64,000 nt of DNA, from NCBI GenBank assembly GCA_020404895.1, contig JADBWK010000002.1, positions 59,341 through 123,340 of the forward strand, given 5' to 3'. This DNA is from Pseudanabaena sp. M085S1SP2A07QC (lineage in GTDB: Bacteria > Cyanobacteriota > Cyanobacteriia > Pseudanabaenales > Pseudanabaenaceae). Both the position numbers and the translations under genes were made by a program. Positions within the stretch are counted from its first letter, which is position 1, and each line of letters begins with the position of its first letter. This document shows positions 16,234 through 24,650 of this stretch, in pieces. The notes beneath the pieces were generated by a model. The model ran no database searches. It was not told the origin of the DNA and worked only from the letters and a program-made list of their open reading frames with translations.

Positions 16234-17507
16234 GTGTGCCTAAGTTGCGTTTTCCTGAGTTTAGAGATGCGGGAGATTGGGAAATCAAACAATTCTCAAA
16301 ATATATTGTGTTGTATAGAGGCAGTTCTCCACGTCCAATTCAAAGTTACTTATCAAGTGATAGCAGTGGGGTAAATTGGATAAAGATTGGTGATACAAAA
16401 TCTGCTAAGAATTTTGTCATAAGTCAAGTTGAAGAAAAAATAACACCTGAAGGGGCAAAGAAATCAAGAAAGGTAAACGTAGGTGAATTGATATTAGCCA
16501 ACTCAATGAGTTATGGAAAAACATATCAGGTTGCAATTGACGGATATATCTATGATGGATGGTTTGTTCTACGTGATTATGAGAAATACTTCGACAAACA
16601 ATTTTTACTTCAATTGCTCAATTCTGAGTATATGCAAAGCCAATATGAGAGGTTTTCAGCAGGGGGAATTGTTCAAAACATTAGCAGCGATATTGTCTAT
16701 AAGACAGTATTGCCACACACATTACTGAAGGAACAAAAAAAAATCGCCGATTGCCTTACTTCCATTGACGATCGCATTACCACAGAAGCCCAAAAACTCG
16801 ACACCCTCAAAGCCCACAAAAAAGGGCTAATGCAGCAGCTTTTCCCCGCAGAAGGCGAAACCCTACCAAAATTACGCTTCCCTGAGTTTCAGGATTTGGG
16901 AGAGTGGGAGAATAAGCCACTTGGTAGCAAAACTATAAAAGTCGGTAGCGGTATTACACCTAATGGCGGAGAAAAAAATTATAAAAGCCAAGGTCGCCCA
17001 TTTATTCGCAGCCAAAACATAGGATGGGGATGCTTGTTATTAGATGATGTTGTCTGTATTGATGACGCTATACATTCAACCTTTCCAGCAACAGAAATTA
17101 ATGAGGGAGATGTATTTCTAAATATTACTGGTGCATCAATTGGACGGAGCGCAGTAGCGGATTATCAAGTTCAAGGCGGCAATGTAAACCAGCACGTTTG
17201 TATTATTCGCACACAACAATCTGAATTAAATCCATACTACTTAAATCAATATTTGTTATCCCAATATGGTCAAAATCAAATTGATAGTTTTCAAGCAGGT
17301 GGTAATAGACAAGGACTTAACTTTGCTCAGATTCGATCATTTTCTCTGCCTTTACCCTTGATAGAAGAACAACAAAAAATTGCTGATTGCCTATCTTCTA
17401 TTGATGAAGCGATCGCCGCACAAAGTCAGGTGATCGACCTGCTGAAGTTGCATAAAAAAGGACTAATGCAGCAGCTATTCCCATCCGTTGAGGAGGTAAG
17501 AAGATGA
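16230..17507 (+). CDS. hsdS: Type I restriction-modification specificity subunit S
   Basis: A 425-residue S subunit with two target recognition domains. Each begins with a near-identical LRFPEF.D.G.WE segment (residues ~5-18 and ~212-226) and ends with a conserved helical region IADCLTSIDD...KKGLMQQLFP (~168-205) or IADCLSSIDE...KKGLMQQLFP (~385-420). The two domains dictate a bipartite target. The start ATG overlaps the preceding stop. The nearly repeated conserved regions could let domains be exchanged by recombination. Confidence 0.93.
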   Translation: MSVPKLRFPEFRDAGDWEIKQFSKYIVLYRGSSPRPIQSYLSSDSSGVNWIKIGDTKSAKNFVISQVEEKITPEGAKKSRKVNVGELILANSMSYGKTYQVAIDGYIYDGWFVLRDYEKYFDKQFLLQLLNSEYMQSQYERFSAGGIVQNISSDIVYKTVLPHTLLKEQKKIADCLTSIDDRITTEAQKLDTLKAHKKGLMQQLFPAEGETLPKLRFPEFQDLGEWENKPLGSKTIKVGSGITPNGGEKNYKSQGRPFIRSQNIGWGCLLLDDVVCIDDAIHSTFPATEINEGDVFLNITGASIGRSAVADYQVQGGNVNQHVCIIRTQQSELNPYYLNQYLLSQYGQNQIDSFQAGGNRQGLNFAQIRSFSLPLPLIEEQQKIADCLSSIDEAIAAQSQVIDLLKLHKKGLMQQLFPSVEEVRR

Positions 17508-17614
17508 GCAACTTGACCGCATTTCACGCAGACATTAAAAGCATCCTCGAACAGGCACGGAGCAAAGCGCGATCATCGGTGAATGGTGTTGACGATTCTC
17601 TACACACTGTGTAG
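17504..17614 (+). pseudogene. 5' stub of a second DUF1016 gene
   Basis: ATG at 17504 overlaps the hsdS stop (ATGA) and reads MSNLTAFHADIKSILEQARS and KARSSVNG, the usual beginning of YhcG/DUF1016 nucleases, but ends after 36 codons at TAG. The remaining gene is absent; dinD follows. Together with the remnant at 15904 it shows two decayed DUF1016 genes around hsdS. Confidence 0.65.
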
Positions 17615-17709
17615 AAATTTGAAAGCGAGAAAGACATTTGCTTGAGAGGTGAGAGGATGAAATAGCTATGATTATTCTTATCTCTTGCATAATCAAAGGA
17701 TCTAAATCA

Positions 17710-18570
17710 ATGGATAAACAACTGCAAATTCTGCAACAAAAACTAGAAGCAGCCGCCCAAAGAACAGACGAACAGGGAATTGAGTTTTGGTTTGCCCGCG
17801 ATCTACAAGCCCATTTAGGCTATGCCCGATGGGAAAATTTCCAGACCGCAATCCAACGTGCTTCAGAATCCTGTGAAGCTACGGGGTACAAGGTGTCTGA
17901 TCATTTTCGTGGTGTCACGAAGATGATCGAGGTGGGTAAAGGTGGTATGCGCGAAATTGATGACTTCATACTCACCCGCTATGCCTGCTACCTAATTGCA
18001 CAGAACGGCGATCCGCGTAAACCAGAAATTGCCTTTGCTCAAAGCTACTTTGCCGTGCAAACCCGCAAACAAGAGTTAATTGAAGACCATATGCGTTTGC
18101 AAGCCCGACTAGAGGCTCGCGATCGATTAAGAGAATCAGAAAAAGCCCTGTCCCAAAATATCTTTGAGCGTGGCGTAGATGATGCTGGCTTTGGTCGGAT
18201 TCGATCAAAAGGCGATCAAGCACTATTTGGCGGTTACACTACCCAAGACATGAAAGATCGCTACGGCATTGTTAAGAACCGTCCATTAGCCGACTTTTTG
18301 CCCACATTGACGATCGCTGCCAAAAATCTTGCCACTGAAATGACAAATCATAATGTGGAGCAGACTAACTTGCAGGGTGAACGCGACATTACCCAAGAGC
18401 ATATGCAAAATAACGCCAGTGTGAGGGATATGCTAGGACAGCGCGGTATTCAACCAGAAAATTTGCCTCCCGAAGAAGACTTGAAAAAACTAGAACAGCG
18501 AGTAAAGTCCGCAGAAAAAAAACTAGCAAAGGATACTAAACTTTTGCCTCCGAATGATAACAACACCTAA
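17710..18570 (+). CDS. dinD: DinD-family protein
   Basis: A 286-residue protein from ATG 17710, preceded by AAAGGA nine bases upstream; a longer frame from 17668 adds a non-conserved hydrophobic lead. The Bro/KilA-like N-terminal part (IEFWFARDLQAHLGYARWENF, then SDHFRGVTK) and the body SYFAVQTRKQELIE, QALFGGYTTQDMK and KNLATEMTNHNVE are the DinD (DNA-damage-inducible protein D) family. E. coli DinD has been reported to inhibit RecA. In many genomes dinD lies inside type I loci, as here between hsdS and hsdM. Confidence 0.85.
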   Translation: MDKQLQILQQKLEAAAQRTDEQGIEFWFARDLQAHLGYARWENFQTAIQRASESCEATGYKVSDHFRGVTKMIEVGKGGMREIDDFILTRYACYLIAQNGDPRKPEIAFAQSYFAVQTRKQELIEDHMRLQARLEARDRLRESEKALSQNIFERGVDDAGFGRIRSKGDQALFGGYTTQDMKDRYGIVKNRPLADFLPTLTIAAKNLATEMTNHNVEQTNLQGERDITQEHMQNNASVRDMLGQRGIQPENLPPEEDLKKLEQRVKSAEKKLAKDTKLLPPNDNNT

Positions 18571-18612
18571 TGACAAAAGTGTTTCATCAACCAAATAAGC
18601 GCTCTATCAATC

Positions 18613-20292
18613 ATGACTGAACAAAATCAAAAACAACTAGGCACAACCCTCTGGGCGATCGCCGATCAACTACGCGGCGCGATGGATGCCGACGACTTCC
18701 GCGACTATATGCTGGTATTCATATTCCTGCGCTACCTATCCGACAACTACGAAACCGCCGCCCAAAAAGAACTAGGGTCAGACTATCCAATAAAGACCAC
18801 CCCTGCCCCTCCAGAGGAGGGGAATAAGCAGAAAAATTCCCCTCCTCTGGAGGGGTGGCAGGCAAAGCCTGACGGGGTGGTCTCTACGCCGCTTCAAGTT
18901 TGGTATGACCAAAATCCAGACGACATTGCCGAATTTGAAAAACAGATGCGCCGCAAAGTGCATTATGTAATCCAACCGCAACACCTCTGGGGAAGCATTG
19001 CGGAAATGGCACGCACCCAGAATGATGAACTACTGAGAACCCTTAACGATGGCTTCAAATACATCGAAAATGAATCCTTTGAAAGCACCTTTCAAGGACT
19101 ATTCTCAGAAATTAACCTCGACTCAGAAAAACTCGGCAAAAAGTACAGCGATCGCAATGCCAAACTCTGTACCATCATCAAAGCGATCGCCGAAGGACTA
19201 GAAAAATTTTCCACCGACAGCGACACCCTCGGCGATGCCTATGAATACCTGATCGGACAATTTGCATCAGGCTCAGGCAAAAAAGCAGGCGAATTTTATA
19301 CACCTCAACAAATTTCTAGCATCTTGTCAGCGATCGTCACCCTCGACAGCCAAGACCCCACCACAGGCAAAAAGAAACATCTCGACAGCATACTTGACTT
19401 TGCCTGTGGCTCTGGCTCACTACTGCTCAACGTGCGCCATCAGATTGGACTCCAAGGCATCAGCAAAATCTACGGGCAAGAAAAAAACATCACCACTTAC
19501 AACCTAGCGCGGATGAATATGCTGCTGCATGGAGTCAAAGATTCCGAATTCGAGATTTTCCACGGCGATACCCTGCCCAACGATTGGGAAATGCTAAAAG
19601 AAGCCAACCCCGCTAAAAAGCCATCCTTTGATGCCGTAGTCGCCAACCCACCCTTTAGCTACCGATGGGAACCCACCGAAGCATTGGGTGGTGATGTGCG
19701 CTTCAAAAATTACGGACTAGCCCCAAAATCCGCCGCCGACTTCGCCTTTTTACTGCATGGATTCCATTACCTCAAACCAGAAGGCACAATGGCGATCGTG
19801 CTACCCCACGGAGTACTATTTCGAGGCGGTGCAGAAGAAAAGATTCGCACCAAACTGCTCAAAGACGGCAACATCGACACCGTAATCGGCTTACCCGCAA
19901 ACCTGTTCTATTCCACAGGCATCCCAGTCTGCATTTTGGTACTAAAAAAATGCAAAAAGTCTGATGATGTGCTGTTCATAAACGCTACCGAACACTTCGA
20001 GAAAGGCAAGCGCCAAAATCGCCTACTACCAGAGCATATCGACAAGATTATCGATACCTACCAATTCCGCCGATCGGAGGAGCGTTATTCTCGGATTGTA
20101 GACATGGAAGAGATTGAAACTAATTGCTACAACCTAAATATTTCTCGCTATATCAGCACCGCCATAACCGAAGAAGAAGTCGATCTATCAGCAGTGAATT
20201 CCTCTCTAGTGGAAGTGAAGCAGAAAATTGATGAAGCAACCAAAAAGCATAACGAGTTTCTCAAGGTGCTTGGCTTACCACCTTTGCCATGA
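18613..20292 (+). CDS. hsdM: Type I restriction-modification methyltransferase subunit M
   Basis: A 559-residue N6-adenine methyltransferase. It has an N-terminal helical HsdM domain (TTLWAIADQLRGAMDADDFRDY), AdoMet-binding motif DFACGSGS near residue 260 and catalytic NPPF near 345. With HsdS it methylates the target and with HsdR cuts unmodified DNA. Residues ~61-91 (TTPAPPEEGN..., SPPLEGWQAKPDGVV) come from an in-frame insertion of the C/G-rich repeat into the N-terminal domain, at a place usually occupied by a short loop. The gene remains open throughout. Confidence 0.95.
   Translation: MTEQNQKQLGTTLWAIADQLRGAMDADDFRDYMLVFIFLRYLSDNYETAAQKELGSDYPIKTTPAPPEEGNKQKNSPPLEGWQAKPDGVVSTPLQVWYDQNPDDIAEFEKQMRRKVHYVIQPQHLWGSIAEMARTQNDELLRTLNDGFKYIENESFESTFQGLFSEINLDSEKLGKKYSDRNAKLCTIIKAIAEGLEKFSTDSDTLGDAYEYLIGQFASGSGKKAGEFYTPQQISSILSAIVTLDSQDPTTGKKKHLDSILDFACGSGSLLLNVRHQIGLQGISKIYGQEKNITTYNLARMNMLLHGVKDSEFEIFHGDTLPNDWEMLKEANPAKKPSFDAVVANPPFSYRWEPTEALGGDVRFKNYGLAPKSAADFAFLLHGFHYLKPEGTMAIVLPHGVLFRGGAEEKIRTKLLKDGNIDTVIGLPANLFYSTGIPVCILVLKKCKKSDDVLFINATEHFEKGKRQNRLLPEHIDKIIDTYQFRRSEERYSRIVDMEEIETNCYNLNISRYISTAITEEEVDLSAVNSSLVEVKQKIDEATKKHNEFLKVLGLPPLP
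18796..18881. repeat. C/G-rich palindromic repeat inside hsdM
   Basis: An 86-base copy running from ACCACCCCTGCCCCTCCAG to CCTGACGGGGTGGT with the central inverted pair CCAGAGGAGGGG/CCCCTCCTCTGG. It is read through in frame. Confidence 0.85.
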
Positions 20293-20513
20293 CACATTTA
20301 TCGAGAGTATAGGTGAAGCTGCCTAAATAGCTCCCAGTAAGACCATTGCACACAAAAAATGTCATAATCTGTGTATCAAGACCGAAAAAGTTTGCTCTAG
20401 TCATGACAATTCACGGCATATAGTGGTATATCTCAACTATGGCAAATTGGTCAGCAATTGGTCATCAAAGAGATGATCAAAATAGTGGCTCCAAAGGTAA
20501 TGGGTTTAACAGC

Positions 20514-21407
20514 ATGAAACCGTTAAAACTTAGCAGCAGATTTTCGGGGGCAGTTGCCACCAATTTTGTCGCTAGTAGTATTTTTCTAACTTGCCTTGCC
20601 TTAACTAACAGCCTCAGTAATCCAGCGATCGCGCAGTCTGTAGGATCTCTAACCTGTCAACAACTAACTAATCGTCGTTACGTCGTCATACTGGATCGTC
20701 CAGCCAATCAATTACCCCAGTTACCAGAATTTCTCGCGATTGCCGCAGTACCCTGTGGTTACCTCAATGCTTCAATGACTTTTTTTGGTGGGTTTGATAA
20801 TGCCCAGTCCTCCTCATTTCGAGCAAATCAATTACGAGCATTAGGGCTAGAAGCCGTTGTACATTCCTTCTCAGCTAAAGTAAATGATATTCCTGCTAAT
20901 TTACAAGCTGCCGTAGTTTTAGTGGAACTCAACCAAGAACCAAATATGGCAATTCAACAGGTACAGAGTCTATCTGGAAAGAGTGCAGTTTTAGCAACAT
21001 TTAACAATCGTTCGGTACTTTTAGTTGCCCCACTATCAAGTCAACAGAGTGCTAGTGCGATCGCGACAAAGCTTCGAGGGCAAGGGCTAGCAGCTCAAGT
21101 AATTGGGGCATCTTTGATTGCTTCTCCAGCAACAAGCTCTACAAGTTCTGTCCCCACAAATTCAGTCCCAATTTCCAATCCAACTTCAAAACCTACTTCT
21201 ACTGCTAAGGTTTATCGTGTGCTAGTTCCCAATGTAAGCGCTAACACCGTCAAACAGATACGTGAACTTGCACCCGATGCTTTTGTGACTATTTTTAAAG
21301 GGAAATCCTATATTCAAGTGCGGACTTATACGAACCGCAGTAATGCCCACCGTGAGCGCGATCGCTTAAATGCCCGATTTGCTGGCACAATTTTGATTCA
21401 AGATTAA
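20514..21407 (+). CDS. Secreted protein with SPOR-like repeats
   Basis: From ATG 20514 the product has a signal peptide (Lys/Arg start, hydrophobic FVASSIFLTCLALTN, cleavage near AIA-QS). An in-frame ATG at 20439 would add 25 polar residues that mask it. The mature part carries two or three SPOR-like alpha/beta units: YVVILDRPANQLPQL..., ANQLRALGLEAVVHSF; SVLLVAPLSSQQSASAIATK; and a C-terminal KSYIQVRTYTNRSNAHRERD after a Ser/Pro/Thr linker. SPOR domains bind denuded peptidoglycan, suggesting an envelope location. Function beyond that is unknown. Confidence 0.65.
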   Translation: MKPLKLSSRFSGAVATNFVASSIFLTCLALTNSLSNPAIAQSVGSLTCQQLTNRRYVVILDRPANQLPQLPEFLAIAAVPCGYLNASMTFFGGFDNAQSSSFRANQLRALGLEAVVHSFSAKVNDIPANLQAAVVLVELNQEPNMAIQQVQSLSGKSAVLATFNNRSVLLVAPLSSQQSASAIATKLRGQGLAAQVIGASLIASPATSSTSSVPTNSVPISNPTSKPTSTAKVYRVLVPNVSANTVKQIRELAPDAFVTIFKGKSYIQVRTYTNRSNAHRERDRLNARFAGTILIQD

Positions 21408-21424
21408 AGCTCAAGATTAAATCT

Positions 21425-22177
21425 ATGGCATCTGGTTCTAAATCTTTAATTAATGCTGATTTACCAGCTTACACAGTACGTGTAAGCGATCGCGCCAAAT
21501 CTGTTCGCCTTTCTCTTTCTGTAGAAGCTGGTTTAGAAGTCGTTATTCCTGTTGATTACGATCGCCAGAAAGTTCCTGAGCTTGTCCAAACAAAGCGCGA
21601 TTGGATTATTCGTAATCAGCTTAAACTCGAACAGCGCGAGGCTTTTTTTCAATCACAGGCTCCCCATGAGTTACCTGACAGTATCAATCTGCGATCGCTA
21701 GGTGAAGAATGGCAGATTGAGTATCGTGAGACTCCTACTAAATCAAGAGCGATCGCGATCCAAGAAAAGAAGTCTGAGCTAAAGCTAGTTGTAAATGGCA
21801 ATATAGCTGATGTCGAAGCTTGCAAGTTTTTCCTGAAGCAATGGCTGATACAAAAGGCTGAGAAACATTTGTTTAGTTGGTTACGCAAAGTCAGCGTCCG
21901 CGCTAAGTTGCCCTATCGCACTACAGCAGTAAGAAGTCAAAAGACTTTATGGGGTAGCTGTTCTGGCAACCGCAATATCAGCCTCAACTACAAGTTACTA
22001 TTCCTCGAAACCAATGTAGTTGAATATGTATTGATCCATGAGCTTTGCCACACAGTTCATATGAATCATTCAGATAAATTCTGGAAATTAGTCAGTAAGT
22101 TTGAACCAAATTACAAAATATTAGATAAATCTCTTAACCACGCATGGCAAATTATCCCAGCATGGCTTGACTTTTGA
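21425..22177 (+). CDS. YgjP-like (DUF45/M48-type) metallopeptidase
   Basis: A 250-residue zinc metallopeptidase of the YgjP/WLM group. The active-site helix is HELCHTVHMNHSDKFW near residue 207, with the HExxH pattern here as HELCH and the third ligand His in NHSDKFW. The upstream conserved TLWGSCSGNRNISLNYKLL is also typical. It is probably cytosolic. It follows the SPOR-like gene by 17 bases and may share its transcript. Confidence 0.88.
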   Translation: MASGSKSLINADLPAYTVRVSDRAKSVRLSLSVEAGLEVVIPVDYDRQKVPELVQTKRDWIIRNQLKLEQREAFFQSQAPHELPDSINLRSLGEEWQIEYRETPTKSRAIAIQEKKSELKLVVNGNIADVEACKFFLKQWLIQKAEKHLFSWLRKVSVRAKLPYRTTAVRSQKTLWGSCSGNRNISLNYKLLFLETNVVEYVLIHELCHTVHMNHSDKFWKLVSKFEPNYKILDKSLNHAWQIIPAWLDF

Positions 22178-22318
22178 GCGATGTTGGAGGGCTATGCGTC
22201 TCAACATCAATCAAATCTCTTCAAAATATTTTTTAAGATTGCTGAATTTTTAAGCCTCATCCTTTGGAGAGATTTTCTATCAATTTCCTATTACAGCGCT
22301 TTGAACTCAATACCAAAC

Positions 22319-22369
22319 CAAGAAAAGTTTTGAAAGTGTTGCTTTGCAACACTTTCAAAACTTTTCTTG
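22319..22369. terminator. 24-bp perfect palindrome, GCTTTGC centre
   Basis: Arms CCAAGAAAAGTTTTG... are perfect over 24 bp around a TTT loop; the inner part is AGTGTTGC/GCAACACT, shared with other copies. It lies in the 417-base gap before the DUF3352 gene. Confidence 0.75.
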
Positions 22370-22492
22370 TAGATCGTTTGATCGGTAATTGCTGTAACTA
22401 GTTTGCGATGAAAATAGCTGCTAGAAAGTGTCGCACCAATGGCAAATAGAGGATTTAACAGATCCTTAAAATTTTTCTTTAGGCGAGGTTGA

Positions 22493-22508
22493 TGTGAGCT
22501 AACTCACA
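22493..22508. promoter_or_regulatory. Perfect CRP-type site (TGTGA-N6-TCACA)
   Basis: TGTGAGCTAACTCACA matches the cAMP receptor protein consensus at all ten defined bases, which is also the consensus for cyanobacterial SyCRP1. It lies about 87 bases upstream of the DUF3352 start, a position suited to activation. Confidence 0.65.
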
Positions 22509-22594
22509 ATATATGAGTGAATCGGGTCTATAGGTAGCTCTAAGTTAAGCTCTATACTGTCATATTGAAATTTACAAGTGTGAGGTATGCATTT

Positions 22595-24337
22595 ATGACT
22601 GAAACAAAACCAAATTTACTACCAGTTATTGGTGGCGCGGCTGTAGTAGTTGCTGGGGGCATAGGCGCTTATTTCTTTCTCAATAAGCCAGCTATTCCTC
22701 CTATAGGTAGTAGCACTGCGGGAACATTGGCGGTCGTGCCTAAACAGTCATTGGTAGCAGTTTCTATATCAACCGACAGTGCTGCTCTCTCCAAAATTGA
22801 ACAGTTCTTGTCTCCTGAAACTAAAAAGCTTTACGACACAGCGATCGCTGATGCCAAGAAAGGGCTTGCTTCAAGTGACTTTGACTACGAAAAAGATGTA
22901 AAGCCTTGGATCGGCGAAAGTGTAACTATCGCTATTTTGCCTTCTGGAAAAACTGCTAGCTTATTACCTAGCAAATCACAATCAGCCATTCAAAATCGCT
23001 ATGTCCCAATGAGCGACACAGGCTCGATTCAGTTTGTTCAGGACAAAGACGCTCCTAAAGTCAAGGCAGAACCAAATGGACTGATCGTAATTGAGGTCAA
23101 AGACAAGGCTGGTGCTGAGAAGTTTTTGACTGACAAGGTGAAGACCAAAGCAGGCGGCAAAGAAACTAAATCTGATTACAAAGGCGTACAAATTACACAA
23201 TATGGGGAAGGTGCTAAGGCTGGCAAAACTGCCATGGTTGGCGACTTCCTAATCCTTAGTCCTCGTGAAGAGGACGTTAAAATGGCGATCGACACCTTTA
23301 AGGGTGAGGCTTCGTTAGCAAGTGCCGCAAGTGTCAACGATCTGAAGATCCAAAATCCTGTTGTCCAATTTTATATCCCTAACTTTGGTGGATCGATTGC
23401 TGAGCTTGCCGCATTAAATCCTGAAGCAGAGACAATTCCCCCAGAGACTTTGGCTCAGTTGAAACAGATTAAATCTGTCAATATGGGTTTTGGCATCGAT
23501 GATGCAGGCATTCGCTTTAAAGCAACTGGTAAGTTTGATCCTGCTGCCATTGCTGTTCTCAAGAACTCACCAAATAAGGTTATTAGTCAAATTCCTGCCC
23601 AAGCATTTATGTTAACTACTGGGTTTAACATTAAGAATTCATGGGAGCAATTTGTCAAGTCAGCCGATAATACCCCTGAAGTCAAGAAGGGTATCGACGA
23701 AGTTAGAGCGCAACTGAAGTCTTCTCCCTTGGCGATCGATCTTGATAAAGATATCTTTGGCTGGATGGACGGCGAATTTGCTTTCACGGCTGTATCTGGA
23801 AAGCCAGAAGGAATTTTGGCTCAATCCCAAGGGCTTGCACCTCTATTAATGCTACAAACCACAAACCGTGCTGCTGCTGAATCCTTGTTTAAGAAACTGG
23901 ATGATTTTGCATCCAAGAATGGTGCAACGGTAGCCAAAAAAGATGTCGGTGGAGTATCAGTTACAGAATGGTCGGCGGCTGGAGCTGGCGCGATCATTTC
24001 TCACGGATGGAGCCAACAAGACACAATCTTCATTACTGCATCTCCTATCGTGTCTCTCTTCGTTCCGAAGCCTGCAACTGCGATCGACGCTGATGCTACC
24101 TTTAAGTCTGTAGTTAGCACTCTACCTACTAGCAATGTTGGGTACTTCTACATTGATGCCGATCGCGCTTGGAGTATTTTCCAAACCTTCATCCCCCCTG
24201 CCGAGAAAGCAAAAACTCCTCCTGAGGCAAAAGCTTTGATTGAATCTATCCGTGGCTTAGCTGGAACTGCGGTTTATCCTAATCCAGACACTGCTGAAGT
24301 CGAAGTAATCTTGGCTCTAAAAAAAGGCGGCAAGTAA
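22595..24337 (+). CDS. DUF3352 membrane-anchored protein
   Basis: A 580-residue protein from ATG 22595 (MTETKPNLLPVIGG); a TTG at 22565 gives a longer, less likely frame. One N-terminal membrane segment (residues ~7-27, IGGAAVVVAGGIGAYFFL) anchors a large extracytoplasmic DUF3352 domain. Features include VVPKQSLVAVSISTD at the start and repeated alpha/beta units with AAESLFKKLDDF. The family is common in cyanobacteria with unknown function. A perfect CRP-type site precedes it, so it may be cAMP-regulated. Confidence 0.82.
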   Translation: MTETKPNLLPVIGGAAVVVAGGIGAYFFLNKPAIPPIGSSTAGTLAVVPKQSLVAVSISTDSAALSKIEQFLSPETKKLYDTAIADAKKGLASSDFDYEKDVKPWIGESVTIAILPSGKTASLLPSKSQSAIQNRYVPMSDTGSIQFVQDKDAPKVKAEPNGLIVIEVKDKAGAEKFLTDKVKTKAGGKETKSDYKGVQITQYGEGAKAGKTAMVGDFLILSPREEDVKMAIDTFKGEASLASAASVNDLKIQNPVVQFYIPNFGGSIAELAALNPEAETIPPETLAQLKQIKSVNMGFGIDDAGIRFKATGKFDPAAIAVLKNSPNKVISQIPAQAFMLTTGFNIKNSWEQFVKSADNTPEVKKGIDEVRAQLKSSPLAIDLDKDIFGWMDGEFAFTAVSGKPEGILAQSQGLAPLLMLQTTNRAAAESLFKKLDDFASKNGATVAKKDVGGVSVTEWSAAGAGAIISHGWSQQDTIFITASPIVSLFVPKPATAIDADATFKSVVSTLPTSNVGYFYIDADRAWSIFQTFIPPAEKAKTPPEAKALIESIRGLAGTAVYPNPDTAEVEVILALKKGGK

Positions 24338-24360
24338 AGAAAGCGCGATCGCGCTTTCTT
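24337..24360. terminator. 12-bp palindrome built around HIP1
   Basis: A perfect inverted repeat AAGAAAGCGCGA/TCGCGCTTTCTT directly after the DUF3352 stop. Its centre is the octamer GCGATCGC. Confidence 0.6.
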
Positions 24361-24366
24361 CATAAT

Positions 24367-24408
24367 AAAAAACGTAGTGGCAATTCATGAATTGCCACTA
24401 CGTTTTTT
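24367..24408. repeat. 21-bp palindrome, CAATTCATGAATTG core
   Basis: Perfect 21-base arms AAAAAACGTAGTGG... around the shared core. It follows the HIP1-centred hairpin and ends in a T run. Confidence 0.75.
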
Positions 24409-24443
24409 TGACGCACTCAAATGAAAACTGCATATAGTACGTC

Positions 24444-24587
24444 CAACCATATTGTAATGGCGCACATAAAGGAACAGAATTTACACCTCTTGCCTTTGAA
24501 GTGACCGAAACTAAGAAAGTTGCACTTTGTCTATGCAAACATACAGGCAATGCGCCATTCTGTGATGGAGCGCATACAAAACTTTAA
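24444..24587 (+). pseudogene. CDGSH iron-sulfur protein remnant
   Basis: An open frame of 47 codons reads QPYCNGAHKGTEFTPLAF then VALCLCKHTGNAPFCDGAH. These are the end of the first and all of the second CDGSH iron-sulfur motif of the double-CDGSH family. The 5' part with the first Cys-x-Cys is gone: an in-frame TAG lies at 24435-24437 and no start codon exists. It is therefore a 3' remnant. Confidence 0.7.
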
Positions 24588-24626
24588 TTCATAATTTGCA
24601 GTGCCTTTGGCGCTGCAAATTATGAA
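24588..24626. terminator. Hairpin between CDGSH remnant and pirin gene
   Basis: Arms TTCATAATTTGCAGTGCC pair around TTT with one G-T pair. It begins directly after the remnant's TAA and ends 24 bases before the pirin start. Confidence 0.65.
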
Positions 24627-24650
24627 AAACAACTACCAAAGATAAAAATT

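Noticed and set aside
20293..20438. Possible terminator or small RNA after hsdM
   Set aside because: No stem longer than a few bases was found; nothing supportable is present.
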